From: Magnetovibrio sp.
GTDB lineage: Bacteria; Pseudomonadota; Alphaproteobacteria; Rhodospirillales; Magnetovibrionaceae
Length of the DNA: 8,335 bases
Assembly: GCA_016763255.1 (NCBI GenBank)
Contig: JAESUA010000393.1
Location: forward strand, 1-8,335
Direction of reading: 5' to 3'
The notes under the pieces are model-generated. The model ran no database searches. It had not been told where the DNA came from and saw only the letters and a program-made list of their open reading frames with translations. How positions within the stretch are numbered: position 1 is the first letter of the stretch; each line of letters starts with the position of its first letter. Shown here one piece after another: positions 1 to 7,247 of this stretch. A program made the translations under genes and the position numbers.

Positions 1-128
1 AAACCAGCAAAAGCCCCGGTTTACCACTATTTTTCAGTCACTTAACCCACAACAAATCATGCCCAGGTCTGCACCCAGGCACGAATCGGAACATTTCATG
101 AATATCTGATGGACAAAAGCGGTCGGTT
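1..128. other. Noncoding stretch downstream of lpxC
   Basis: No gene is supported in these 128 bases. In many Alphaproteobacteria bamD follows lpxC, but its start is not visible here. There is one GANTC site (83-87) and a direct repeat of CCCAGG (63-68 and 75-80). I see no convincing hairpin with a T tract that would end the lpxC transcript. Confidence 0.5.
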
Positions 129-1064
129 TTAGTGCGTCGCAGGACTTGCCGCGACGTTTTCCTTGGTCCACGACGCAGCCCCTGTGGAGCGACGATGTTC
201 AACCGCTTGCATGTCAACAATTTCGTAATTGGCCGGATTGGAGAACAGTTCACGCAGCAGTTGGTTGTTCAACGCATGACTGGCGCGGGTGGCTGCAAAA
301 TGACCCATGATGGGAGCACCGGCGAGATATAAATCACCAACCGCATCGAGGATTTTGTGGCGCACACATTCATCTTCGAAACGCAGCCCGTCTTCATTCA
401 GCACCTTGTCGCCACTGACCACAACGGCGTTATCAAGTGATGCACCCTTGGCAAGCCCAGCGGCCCACAGGGCTTCGGCTTCATGCAGGAAACCAAAGGT
501 CCGCGCACGAGCAATTTCATTTTTAAATGCGTTTTCAGTCAAGTCCAACGCCATCTGTTGGGTGCCGATCACGGGATTCTCAAATTCAATTTGAAAATCG
601 ATAGAGAATCCATCCGACGGCTCAAGCGAGGCAGATTTTTCACCGTCGCTGACGGAGATCGTTTTGAGCACCCGCAAAGCTTTGCGCGGGGCGTCTTGTT
701 CGACCACACCGGCACAATCGATGAGAAACAAAAATGGTGCGGCGCTGCCGTCCATCACCGGCACTTCGCCACCACCGACGTCGATCATCGCATTATCAAT
801 ACCAGCGCCGGCAAGCGCCGACATCAGGTGTTCAATGGTGGCGATGGTTTTACCATCAGAGCCAATGGTGGTGCACAAACGAGAATCACAAACGCTGTCA
901 AAAGCTGCTGGGATCAAGGCCCCCTCACCGGCAACATCGGTGCGGCGAAAGGTGATGCCCGTGTCGATATCAGAAGGGTGCAAGGTCATCGATATTCTTT
1001 CACCAGAGTGAAGGCCGATGCCGGTGCAGCTGATCGCGCTTTTCAACGTTTTTTGCTTGATCAC
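129..1064 (-). CDS. lpxC: UDP-3-O-acyl-N-acetylglucosamine deacetylase LpxC
   Basis: LpxC is the cytoplasmic zinc-dependent deacetylase that carries out the committed step of lipid A synthesis. The 311-residue product has GIGLHSGE (15-22), the TIEHLMSAL motif with catalytic Glu78 and zinc ligand His79, GGGEVPVMDGSA (97-108), RARTFGF (186-192), the VRHKILDAVGD motif with zinc ligands His236 and Asp240, and SHALNNQLL with catalytic His263. These match E. coli residues 78, 79, 238, 242 and 265. The start is GTG at 1064; it is chosen because of the AGGGGA ribosome site 8 nt upstream and because the reading MIKQKTLKSAISCTGIGLHSGE matches the usual N-terminus. lpxC closes the dcw cluster in many proteobacteria. 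The terminator after ftsZ implies mostly independent transcription here. Protein turnover control, known in enterics, cannot be judged from sequence. Confidence 0.97.
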   Translation of the reverse strand: MIKQKTLKSAISCTGIGLHSGERISMTLHPSDIDTGITFRRTDVAGEGALIPAAFDSVCDSRLCTTIGSDGKTIATIEHLMSALAGAGIDNAMIDVGGGEVPVMDGSAAPFLFLIDCAGVVEQDAPRKALRVLKTISVSDGEKSASLEPSDGFSIDFQIEFENPVIGTQQMALDLTENAFKNEIARARTFGFLHEAEALWAAGLAKGASLDNAVVVSGDKVLNEDGLRFEDECVRHKILDAVGDLYLAGAPIMGHFAATRASHALNNQLLRELFSNPANYEIVDMQAVEHRRSTGAASWTKENVAASPATH

Positions 1065-1159
1065 AGTCTTGATCCCCTAAAACCCCAATAGGCGTTTGGT
1101 CTTTGTTGTCGGTCTTGTTTGATAACAGACCACTTTGCCCTTTTGTTGAGACGCTCTGT
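1065..1159 (-). promoter_or_regulatory. lpxC leader, with a GGTCT repeat cluster
   Basis: With a terminator behind ftsZ, lpxC needs its own promoter, and this 95-bp stretch is the place for it. It holds GGTCT at 1098-1102 and 1111-1115 and its complement AGACC at 1127-1131. The last two form a small hairpin (8 bp with a one-base bulge and 4-nt loop, 1111-1131). The direct copies sit 13 bp apart. I could not pick out a convincing -35/-10 pair. The Shine-Dalgarno AGGGGA (1078-1073) lies 8 nt before the GTG start. Confidence 0.4.
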
Positions 1160-1211
1160 AAAGAAAGAGCGCTTCAGTATTGAAGGTTTACCACCCTCTC
1201 CTGAAGCGCTC
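1160..1211 (-). terminator. Intrinsic terminator after ftsZ
   Basis: A perfect 11-bp inverted repeat, GAGCGCTTCAG (1167-1177) with CTGAAGCGCTC (1201-1211), encloses a 23-nt loop. In the direction of ftsZ transcription it is followed at once by TTTCTTT (1166-1160). It lies 64 bp beyond the ftsZ stop. This is a good rho-independent terminator, although the loop is long and the T tract has one C. It should end most dcw transcripts before lpxC. Confidence 0.8.
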
Positions 1212-1222
1212 AAATCAAACTG

Positions 1223-1238
1223 TGTTACCTTTTGTTAC
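1223..1238. repeat. Short direct repeat TGTTAC
   Basis: TGTTAC occurs at 1223-1228 and 1233-1238, exactly 10 bp apart, between the stop-codon hairpin and the terminator behind ftsZ. The one-turn spacing could suit a DNA-binding protein, but such short repeats also arise by chance and no function is assigned. Confidence 0.25.
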
Positions 1239-1244
1239 AGGCAC

Positions 1245-1277
1245 TAACGCCAATATCACATTGATATTACGGCGTTA
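1245..1277 (-). repeat. Hairpin formed around the ftsZ stop codon
   Basis: Arms TAACGCC + AATATCA (1245-1258) and TGATATT + GGCGTTA (1262-1268 and 1271-1277) pair over 14 bp, with a 3-nt loop (1259-1261) and a 2-nt bulge (1269-1270). The ftsZ TAA is the first part of the transcript's 5' arm. No T tract follows in the direction of transcription, so by itself it is not a classic intrinsic terminator. A role in protecting the mRNA 3' end or slowing polymerase before the terminator downstream is a guess. Confidence 0.6.
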
Positions 1278-3013
1278 ATTTGCCTGCCGACGAAGGAACG
1301 CTGGGATATCCAACAGGTCTTCTTCACTTTGGCTCGACTGCAAGCGTTCTTCTGGGTCTAAACCACCCAGTGTCGGCTCCACCATTGATGTCGAACGCAT
1401 CTGTGTTGCCTGTGCGGGAGCAACCGCCTGAACCGGTTCCGCTTGCCTTTCTGACTTAGCATTACCAAACATCGATATTTTGCTCTTGGCACCGCCGGTC
1501 ACCCGCTCAAACAGGCTTGGCCCTTTGGCGGGAGCCGCGCTGCTTGCACGTTGTGAAACCGCACCGTTGATCATCGCGGCTTCAGCCATCGGATCGATTT
1601 GTGATGCTTCAGGGGTACTGACGGTCGCCGGTGCCGGCGGGATAAATGCATCCGTGGCGTCTGTGGACGGCATCGCCGCAGGGGCGGTGTAACGATCGGG
1701 AACACGTGAGGGTTCCGGCGCTCCCATGTTTTCGTCATCACCAAAGTCTAAAGCGGCCGGAGCGTCAGTCTCAGCAGTGGATCCCGCCGCACCTGCTGCA
1801 GCTTTGGGCTCCGAAAAATCCAAATTCAGGGCTTCTTCGATGCTACCTTCTTGGTTCATCACCGGGTCATCGACCGGATCATGTTGGGGCGTTTCTTCTT
1901 GTCCGTCGGCAACCGTTTGGCTCAGCACTTGGGCGACACTCAGTTGCGCAACTTCAGTCTTTACTTCTTCAGCAGCAACCGTGGTGGTGGCAACGCCATC
2001 TTCATGAACGTCAAGCACCACCGGTTCGCGACGCACCATGCCTTCGGCATCGATTCCGGTGGCAACCACCGAAACACGCATCCGGCCATCCAGCGTATCA
2101 TCGAAGGTCGAACCAAAGATGATGTATGCGTCTTCGTCCACTTCCGATCGAATACGGTTGGCGGCCTCATCCACTTCAAACAAAGTCATATCGGAACCGC
2201 CGGTGATGTTGATCAACACCCCTTTGGCACCAGCCATGGAGGTATCGTCCAAAAGCGGGTTGGAAATAGCGGCTTCGGCAGCGTCAAGTGCACGACGTTC
2301 GCCTTCAGCTTCACCGGTGCCCATCATCGCTTTGCCCATCTCACTCATGACCGAACGCACATGGCAAAGTCGAGATTGATGAGGCCCGGCATGACCATCA
2401 AATCGGTCACGCCACGCACGCCAGAGTAGAGCACGTCGTCAGCCATTTTGAAGGCATCTGAGAAGGTCGTCTTTTCATTGGCGACACGAAAAAGATTCTG
2501 GTTGGGGATGATGATCAGCGTATCGACGTACTGCTCAAGTTCCTCGATCCCCTTTTCGGCGATGCGATAGCGGTGCATACCTTCGAACTGAAATGGCTTG
2601 GTGACGACACCGACGGTGAGGATGCCAAGGTCGCGCGCCGCACGTGCAATTACGGGCGCAGCACCGGTGCCTGTTCCGCCACCCATACCGGCGGCGATGA
2701 ACACCATGTGCGAACCTTTGAGCTGCTCGTTGATGTCTTCAATCGTTTCTTCGGCAGCCGCGCGTCCGACTTCGGGCTTGGAGCCGGCACCAAGACCCTG
2801 GGTCAGATTGCTGCCCAACTGGATCTTGCGATCTGTTTCCGCGAAGGTCAGGGCTTGTGCGTCGGTATTGGCAACGACAAATTCCACCCCTTCAAGCTGG
2901 GCGGCGATCATGTTGTTGACGGCATTACCGCCCGCACCACCGACACCGATTACGGTGATCCGCGGCTTCAACTCGACAGCCTCATTTTGGGGTACGCTTA
3001 GGTTGATACTCAT
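1275..3013 (-). CDS. ftsZ: Cell division protein FtsZ, interrupted by a one-base frameshift
   Basis: FtsZ is the tubulin-like GTPase that polymerises into the cytoplasmic Z ring. As written, the gene reads in two frames. Positions 3013-2345 give 222 residues with GVGGAGGN (23-30) and the tubulin signature GGGTGTG (111-117), running to INLDFA (212-217) before five wrong residues and TGA. Positions 2360-1275 continue in another frame with [14 protein letters not shown], the rest of the C-terminal activation domain, an Ala/Pro-rich linker of about 240 residues and the terminal peptide [12 protein letters not shown] that binds FtsA and other partners. Adding one base restores a 579-residue protein with the expected NLDFADVRSVM. 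The long linker is normal for Alphaproteobacteria. The ATG at 3013 has GGAG 7 nt upstream. Both halves look selected and free of other damage, so a sequencing or assembly error is most likely; a true pseudogene would need a second ftsZ elsewhere. Confidence 0.93.
2362..2363 (-). other. Inferred single-base deletion in ftsZ
   Basis: The coding strand reads TTTGCCATGTGCGTTCGG, where the family needs TTT GCC GAT GTG CGT TCG (F-A-D-V-R-S). One G is missing between 2363 and 2362. It is the first base of the Asp218 codon, equivalent to the catalytic T7-loop Asp212 of E. coli FtsZ (motif NxDxxD). The site is not in a homopolymer run, which makes a simple homopolymer miscall less obvious. The comparison rests on the known FtsZ motif, not on an alignment run here. 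Confidence 0.85.
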
Positions 3014-3094
3014 CGCTCAGCTCCACATCCGCTCGTTTCTCTATTAGTGGCCAAAAAAGCTTAAAATTTAGTAACTTTTATGGATTAAACCACC

Positions 3095-3142
3095 GATTCC
3101 TTTTGCCGAGTCCTTGAGCGTTTCTGACTCGTTTACTGACTC
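3095..3142. promoter_or_regulatory. Cluster of four GANTC (CcrM-type methylation) sites
   Basis: GANTC occurs at 3095-3099, 3108-3112, 3126-3130 and 3138-3142. GANTC is the target of the alphaproteobacterial cell-cycle DNA methyltransferase CcrM, and in Caulobacter crescentus methylation upstream of ftsZ has been reported to stimulate its transcription. One site per 256 bp is expected in random DNA of even composition, so four in 48 bp is strong clustering. The sites are directly seen; a regulatory role here is inferred from the position upstream of ftsZ. Confidence 0.6.
3119..3142. repeat. 12-bp imperfect tandem repeat carrying GANTC
   Basis: Two adjacent 12-base units, CGTTTCTGACTC (3119-3130) and GTTTACTGACTC (3131-3142), share the core CTGACTC in the same phase. 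Each unit contains one GACTC, which places two methylation sites 12 bp apart, close to one helical turn. It lies at the ftsA end of the ftsA-ftsZ gap. Confidence 0.6.
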
Positions 3143-3155
3143 TGTACTATATGCC

Positions 3156-4424
3156 TTAGAAATTATCCCGAAGCCACTGGGATATGCGGCCCATACGGGT
3201 GGCTGGCTGGCCTTTAGGGCGGTAGGTGCGTCCAGCAACTTCACCTGTTGTTTCAAGGGCATGGCTAATCAATCCTGCACACGTTGAGAATTGCGGGCCG
3301 CTTGAGGCTTCGGCCATTCCCTCCAAGTAACGGGGTTTTGCCATACGCACTTGAGCCTTGGCCAAAATCTCCCCAGCCGTTTCACGCACACCCGGCAGAA
3401 GACTTGCGCCACCGGTCAAAACCACCCGTGGTCCGGACAATTTCTCAAACCCGGCAGCATGCAAACGATCGCGAACCAACTCAAAGGTTTCTTCGATGCG
3501 CGGACGGATGATGCCCACCAGCATGGAACGCGGCACCGGATTGGTTTCGCCGGTTTGCTCTTCACCGATCAGCGGCACCTTAATGACTTCTAGATCATCC
3601 GATGGCGACGGCATGCAGTTGCCGTAAAGTGTTTTCATGCGCTCGGCATGTTGAACCGGAGTCGAAAGACCACGAGCGATATCATTGGTCACATTGGTTC
3701 CGCCCACCGGCACACAGTCGGCATGCACCAACTCACCATCAAAGAACACCGCGATGTTGGTGGTGCCACCGCCCATATCGATCAACGTCACGCCAAGCTT
3801 CATCTCATCTTCAACCAATGCCGACAATGCCGCGGCATAAGGGCCGACCACACGGCTTTCGACATTCAAATGGCAGCGGTGCAGGCAGGTGTCGATATTG
3901 CGCAAGGCGTTGGCCGATGCGCTCACCACGTGCAGGTTAACACCCAAGCGGTCGCCGAACATGCCGCGCGGGTCACGCACGCCCCGGTTGCCGTCGATGG
4001 AATACCCCACGGGGATCGAATGGACAATTTCCTGATCTTCGGGCAATTCACTTGCCAAGCGGTTGGGGTCGAGAATTTTGCGCAGATCCTGGTCACCGAT
4101 CTCGTGCCCGGAAATGCCGATGTCGTACGCTACCAAGCGCGACTTGAACACCTGACCCGATAGCGCCACGTTAATTTCATGAATGTTCGTGCCAGCCATT
4201 TCTTCGGCCGCGCCGACCGCCGCGCGCACCGAAGCTTCCGCCGCATCCATGTCGACGATCGCACCATGTTTCACCCCCGAAGAAGCTTGATGGCCGATGC
4301 CGTTGATGCGCGGCGGGCGCGTTCCTTCCTGGCGTGCGATCAAGCACGAAACTTTGGTGGTTCCAATATCAAGCGCGGCGACGAGGCCGTTTCTTGGTTT
4401 TGTGTGCGACGTATTGCGATGCAT
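3156..4424 (-). CDS. ftsA: Cell division protein FtsA
   Basis: FtsA is an actin-like ATPase that tethers FtsZ filaments to the inner membrane and recruits later division proteins. The 422-residue product shows the actin-fold phosphate-1 motif ALDIGTTK (17-24), phosphate-2 LIDMGGGTTNIAVF (214-227) and adenosine motif VVLTGGASLLPG (334-345). The FtsA-specific 1C (SHS2) domain lies at about 83-165. The C-terminus ends in an amphipathic helix, GRISQWLRDNF (412-422), the membrane-targeting sequence. The ATG at 4424 is chosen because the next in-frame Met is residue 59 or later, past the first ATP motif. Its Shine-Dalgarno AAAGGG sits about 11 nt upstream, a rather long spacing. It lies between gaps of 83 and 142 bp, so separate transcriptional control is possible on both sides. 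Confidence 0.97.
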   Translation of the reverse strand: MHRNTSHTKPRNGLVAALDIGTTKVSCLIARQEGTRPPRINGIGHQASSGVKHGAIVDMDAAEASVRAAVGAAEEMAGTNIHEINVALSGQVFKSRLVAYDIGISGHEIGDQDLRKILDPNRLASELPEDQEIVHSIPVGYSIDGNRGVRDPRGMFGDRLGVNLHVVSASANALRNIDTCLHRCHLNVESRVVGPYAAALSALVEDEMKLGVTLIDMGGGTTNIAVFFDGELVHADCVPVGGTNVTNDIARGLSTPVQHAERMKTLYGNCMPSPSDDLEVIKVPLIGEEQTGETNPVPRSMLVGIIRPRIEETFELVRDRLHAAGFEKLSGPRVVLTGGASLLPGVRETAGEILAKAQVRMAKPRYLEGMAEASSGPQFSTCAGLISHALETTGEVAGRTYRPKGQPATRMGRISQWLRDNF

Positions 4425-4507
4425 TATTGCTTCTGCCCTTTCTGGGTGCTTCGCTTATATGAATAGTCTTAAACTAAAGTTTCTATCGTATTAAGAGTTT
4501 ATCATCT
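4425..4507 (-). promoter_or_regulatory. AT-rich ftsQ-ftsA gap, possible ftsA promoter
   Basis: This 83-bp gap breaks a run of overlapping genes and is much richer in A and T than the coding DNA around it. It contains a short perfect inverted repeat, AAACT-AA-AGTTT (4471-4482), nested with wider TCTTAA/TTAAGA arms (4467-4472 and 4491-4496). Reading towards ftsA there is a -10-like TATAAG (4459-4454), but I see no good -35 hexamer 16-18 bp before it. The composition and spacing suggest a promoter or operator for ftsA. This is inference only. Confidence 0.35.
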
Positions 4508-5416
4508 TCATGTTTCTTGTCCTGGCTTACGCCCCACATTGATGGTGGGACGACGCAAGGCATTGGGTTTTCGCCGTATAATCACCCGATCGGGGACACG
4601 CAAATCAAGCACCCGCACATCTCGCCCCAGCACCCCGCTGTCTTCTTCGAACGCGGCCAAACGGGCCAATGCCTTCAACGGGTCGTTTTCAGGCAATCGC
4701 ACATTAACGCCACCATCCATTGCCAAGTCCCAGCGCCGACCGCCGACACGCACGGCGGCTATGACATGGGCTTTCAATTTTGGTTGGGTTTCCAGCAATT
4801 CCAATAAACCACCCAAATGATCGGGGGCATCTTCGCCGACCACCTGGATGAGATTGGCAAAACGGCTCAAATCATTTCGGATGATCACCACGCCATTGTC
4901 ATCAATCAGGGAAAATTTACCTTGACGTTGCCACAACGCCATCGGTCGACGTTCGATGATATGCACCACCAAGGTATCAGGCAGCAGACGTTCAATACGC
5001 GCATGCATGACCCATGGCAAGGCTTCGACCCGTGTTTTTGCCGCCTGAAAATCATACGCCATAATCGCTGCACCGCGAGCGATGCCCAGCACATCTAAAA
5101 GCTCTTCGCGTGTGGTTTCCAATCGGCCGGTCACAAAGACCTCTTGAACCGTAAAGCCAAGGTCACTGCTAACCTTGATCACCGTCAATTTGGCGTGGTT
5201 GAGCAGCGTTTCCACTTGACCGGATTTCCACGCCCAAGTGCCTACGGTACCCGTAAGGACAATCGAGGTGAGCGCAGCCATCGCGATGGATTGGGGGCAT
5301 CGCCACAACGGCACCACGCGTTTACGTTTGGGGGTCGAGGCAATGTCGGCATCCATTTCGGATCCACGGCCCATGTCGATCATGGGGGCCAGCAATCGGT
5401 TGAGCATTTTTCTCAT
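4508..5416 (-). CDS. ftsQ: Cell division protein FtsQ
   Basis: FtsQ is a bitopic inner-membrane divisome protein that links the cytoplasmic Z-ring proteins to FtsB/FtsL and the periplasmic septal synthases. The 302-residue product has a basic cytoplasmic N-terminus (KRKR near 30-33), one hydrophobic segment at about 43-62 and then a periplasmic region. A POTRA domain spans roughly 87-157 ([38 protein letters not shown]), followed by the FtsQ/DivIB beta domain with DNGVVI and [12 protein letters not shown], and a basic, low-complexity C-terminal tail after about 280. ATG at 5416 overlaps the ddl stop as ATGA and has GGAG 8 nt upstream; an in-frame ATG at 5407 is a possible alternative. Sequence conservation in this family is low, so the call rests on architecture plus position between ddl and ftsA. 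Confidence 0.95.
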   Translation of the reverse strand: MRKMLNRLLAPMIDMGRGSEMDADIASTPKRKRVVPLWRCPQSIAMAALTSIVLTGTVGTWAWKSGQVETLLNHAKLTVIKVSSDLGFTVQEVFVTGRLETTREELLDVLGIARGAAIMAYDFQAAKTRVEALPWVMHARIERLLPDTLVVHIIERRPMALWQRQGKFSLIDDNGVVIIRNDLSRFANLIQVVGEDAPDHLGGLLELLETQPKLKAHVIAAVRVGGRRWDLAMDGGVNVRLPENDPLKALARLAAFEEDSGVLGRDVRVLDLRVPDRVIIRRKPNALRRPTINVGRKPGQET

Positions 5417-6318
5417 GCATCACACTCCGCGTTTTCCACCATCCAACTCACCAATTCCTCAAAGCTGATGCCAGCTTGCAGCGCCTGTTCTGGCACCAGC
5501 GAAGTCGGCGTCATACCGGGTTGGGTGTTCACCTCGAGGATATAAAGTTCATCACCGTCATAACGAAAATCAGCCCGGCTCACGCCACGGCACCCCAGTG
5601 TGTCATGCGCCAATTTGGCCAAACGCATGGCTTCGTCATAAACGGGTTGTTCAATATCCGCAGGAACTTGATGGCGTGAACCACCATCGGTGTATTTGGC
5701 GTCAAAATCGTAAAAATCATGATCGGTCATGATTTCGGTCACGGCCAAAGGTTTGCCGCCCATCACCGCGACGGTGAGTTCACGTCCGGGAATAAACCGT
5801 TCAACCATCACCTCATCACCGTAAGGCCAACTTTCGTGGGCAAACGGCAACGCATTATCACCGCCACGCACGATATGAATGCCGACGCTGGATCCTTCAT
5901 TGGAGGGTTTGACCACATAAGGTGGTTCCATCACATCCCCCGCCAACACTTCATCACGGGTGGCAATTTTGTCTTCGGCAACACGGATACCGGCATCCTT
6001 GAACAGGCGCTTGGCCATCGGTTTGTCCATGGCGATGGCAGAGGCCGTCAATCCTGAATGGGTGTATGGGATATTCAAAATATCCAGCAAACCTTGGATG
6101 CAGCCGTCTTCGCCAAAACGGCCATGCAGGGCGTTGAACACCACGTCCGGTTTGGGGAACAAACGACCCAGCAAAGAACCGACATCACGCTGCACATCGA
6201 TGGCGGTGACCGAATACCCGGCACGTTTTAGCGCTTCGGTACAGGCCGCACCGGAGACCAGCGAAACTTCGCGTTCCGCGGACCAGCCGCCCATAAACAC
6301 TGCGACATGTTGGGTCAT
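5413..6318 (-). CDS. ddl: D-alanine--D-alanine ligase (DdlB type)
   Basis: This ATP-grasp ligase joins two D-alanines to give the dipeptide that MurF adds to the peptidoglycan precursor. The 301-residue protein has [11 protein letters not shown] with Glu15, [12 protein letters not shown] (61-72), the [11 protein letters not shown] loop (137-147, Ser143 matching E. coli DdlB Ser150), FYDFDAKY (202-209) and [16 protein letters not shown] (261-276), which carries the metal ligands Glu262 and Asn264. Tyr209 matches the active-site Tyr216 of DdlB, the residue linked to D-Ala-D-Ala rather than D-Ala-D-lactate specificity. The ATG start overlaps the murB stop (ATGA) and follows a GGGGGA Shine-Dalgarno-like stretch. 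The stop overlaps ftsQ in the same way. The place between murB and ftsQ is the usual dcw position. Confidence 0.97.
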   Translation of the reverse strand: MTQHVAVFMGGWSAEREVSLVSGAACTEALKRAGYSVTAIDVQRDVGSLLGRLFPKPDVVFNALHGRFGEDGCIQGLLDILNIPYTHSGLTASAIAMDKPMAKRLFKDAGIRVAEDKIATRDEVLAGDVMEPPYVVKPSNEGSSVGIHIVRGGDNALPFAHESWPYGDEVMVERFIPGRELTVAVMGGKPLAVTEIMTDHDFYDFDAKYTDGGSRHQVPADIEQPVYDEAMRLAKLAHDTLGCRGVSRADFRYDGDELYILEVNTQPGMTPTSLVPEQALQAGISFEELVSWMVENAECDA

Positions 6319-7247
6319 GATACGTCCCCCTGCTGTGCAACGCCGATGCGGCGAATTTCCCAGGTGAGCTCGATGCCACTGTGGGCTTTCACACGCTTGC
6401 GCACTTCTTCGCCCAAGTTTTCGATGTCGGCACCGCTGGCGGTTCCATCATTGATCAAAAAATTGCAGTGCATTTTTGAAACCTGTGCACCACCAATGCG
6501 CAATCCACGACAGCCCGCATCATCAATCAGTTGCCACGCTTTATGGCCTTCAGGGTTTTTAAAAGTCGAACCACCGGTTGAGGTGCGCAACGGCTGGCTG
6601 GCTTCACGCGATGACTTGATGTCGTCCATACGGCCGCGAATGTCGTCGACTTGACCCGCGTGACCGCGCAAATGGGCTTCGATAAAAATCCAATCCGTGG
6701 GAACGGTGCTTTTGCGGTAGGAAAAACCTAAGTCTTGAGCACTTAGCTCATGGCGTTCGCCCTGTGCATCCAGGGCCACCGCACCGACCAAGACATCCTT
6801 CATTTCCGCCCCGTAGGCACCGGCGTTCATGCGCAACGCACCACCGATGGTGCCGGGCACGCCGCTTAAAAATTCCAAACCGGAAACACTGGCCTGCATC
6901 GCCGCCAAGGCGACGCTGCCATCCAGCGCCCCCGCACCAGTGATCACATCGGCCTTGTTGACCATCACGGACGCAAACTCACGTCCCAAGCGGATCACAA
7001 CACCCGGCACCCCACCATCGCGAACCAAAAGATTGGAGCCAACGCCGATCACCGTCACCGGTACCGTGGCCGGTTTGTGTTTGAGAAAATAGCCAAGATC
7101 ATCCGCATCCGCAGGCTTAAACAAAACTTCTGCCGGGCCGCCGACGCCAAACCATGTGACCTTGGCCAGCACGGCATTCTCGCTCAGCCGTCCGCGCACC
7201 TGCGGCAGACGGTCGATCAGGTTTTCAGCGTACACGGCACAAGACAT
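6315..7247 (-). CDS. murB: UDP-N-acetylenolpyruvoylglucosamine reductase MurB
   Basis: MurB is the FAD-dependent, NADPH-using cytoplasmic reductase that turns UDP-GlcNAc-enolpyruvate into UDP-MurNAc, the substrate for MurC just upstream. The 310-residue protein has the FAD-binding stretch [12 protein letters not shown] (68-79), then [21 protein letters not shown] (126-146), SYRKS (176-180), GSTFKNP with the proton-donating Ser227, [15 protein letters not shown] (252-266) and the closing LTWEIRRIG with the conserved Glu297. Its length and the lack of a long insertion fit the shorter type II MurB rather than the roughly 340-residue E. coli type. The ATG at 7247 overlaps the murC TAA by one base and is preceded by a strong GGAGGGG Shine-Dalgarno sequence 7 nt away. 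Its own stop overlaps the ddl start as ATGA. Assignment is secure. Confidence 0.97.
   Translation of the reverse strand: MSCAVYAENLIDRLPQVRGRLSENAVLAKVTWFGVGGPAEVLFKPADADDLGYFLKHKPATVPVTVIGVGSNLLVRDGGVPGVVIRLGREFASVMVNKADVITGAGALDGSVALAAMQASVSGLEFLSGVPGTIGGALRMNAGAYGAEMKDVLVGAVALDAQGERHELSAQDLGFSYRKSTVPTDWIFIEAHLRGHAGQVDDIRGRMDDIKSSREASQPLRTSTGGSTFKNPEGHKAWQLIDDAGCRGLRIGGAQVSKMHCNFLINDGTASGADIENLGEEVRKRVKAHSGIELTWEIRRIGVAQQGDVS

Larger units (their letters stand above)
3014..3155 (-). promoter_or_regulatory. ftsA-ftsZ intergenic control region
   Basis: This 142-bp gap sits directly upstream of ftsZ. The half near ftsA holds four GANTC sites (given separately). The half near ftsZ is AT-rich, with TTTAAT, CATAAA and TAAATTTTAAG stretches and a run of six T, and ends in a clear GGAG Shine-Dalgarno (3024-3021) 7 nt before the ATG. 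A TATAGT hexamer (3152-3147) could be a -10 element, but no convincing -35 precedes it at 16-18 bp. The region probably contains an ftsZ promoter; its exact position cannot be fixed from sequence alone. Confidence 0.5.

Noticed and set aside
113..130. Possible terminator after lpxC (AAAA...TTTT arms)
   Set aside because: The arms pair for only about 4 AT pairs with a mismatch before the GC core, so the stem is too weak to call.
38..253. A 71-codon minus-strand open frame at the end of lpxC
   Set aside because: It reads another frame of lpxC's conserved C-terminal coding region and then noncoding DNA; no ribosome site or family match is visible.
483..1091. A 202-codon open frame on the plus strand
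   Set aside because: It lies antisense across lpxC, has no recognisable domain and its composition follows from the codon use of the real gene.
2345..2372. Programmed ribosomal frameshift in ftsZ
   Set aside because: There is no slippery heptamer, no internal Shine-Dalgarno and no obvious downstream stem at the site. A -1 shift would put His in place of the catalytic Asp, so it would not restore a normal enzyme.
4469..4483. CtrA-type site (TTAA-N7-TTAA) upstream of ftsA
   Set aside because: TTAA followed by 7 bases and TTTC matches only one half of the motif well. No full match was found in the ftsA or ftsZ upstream gaps.
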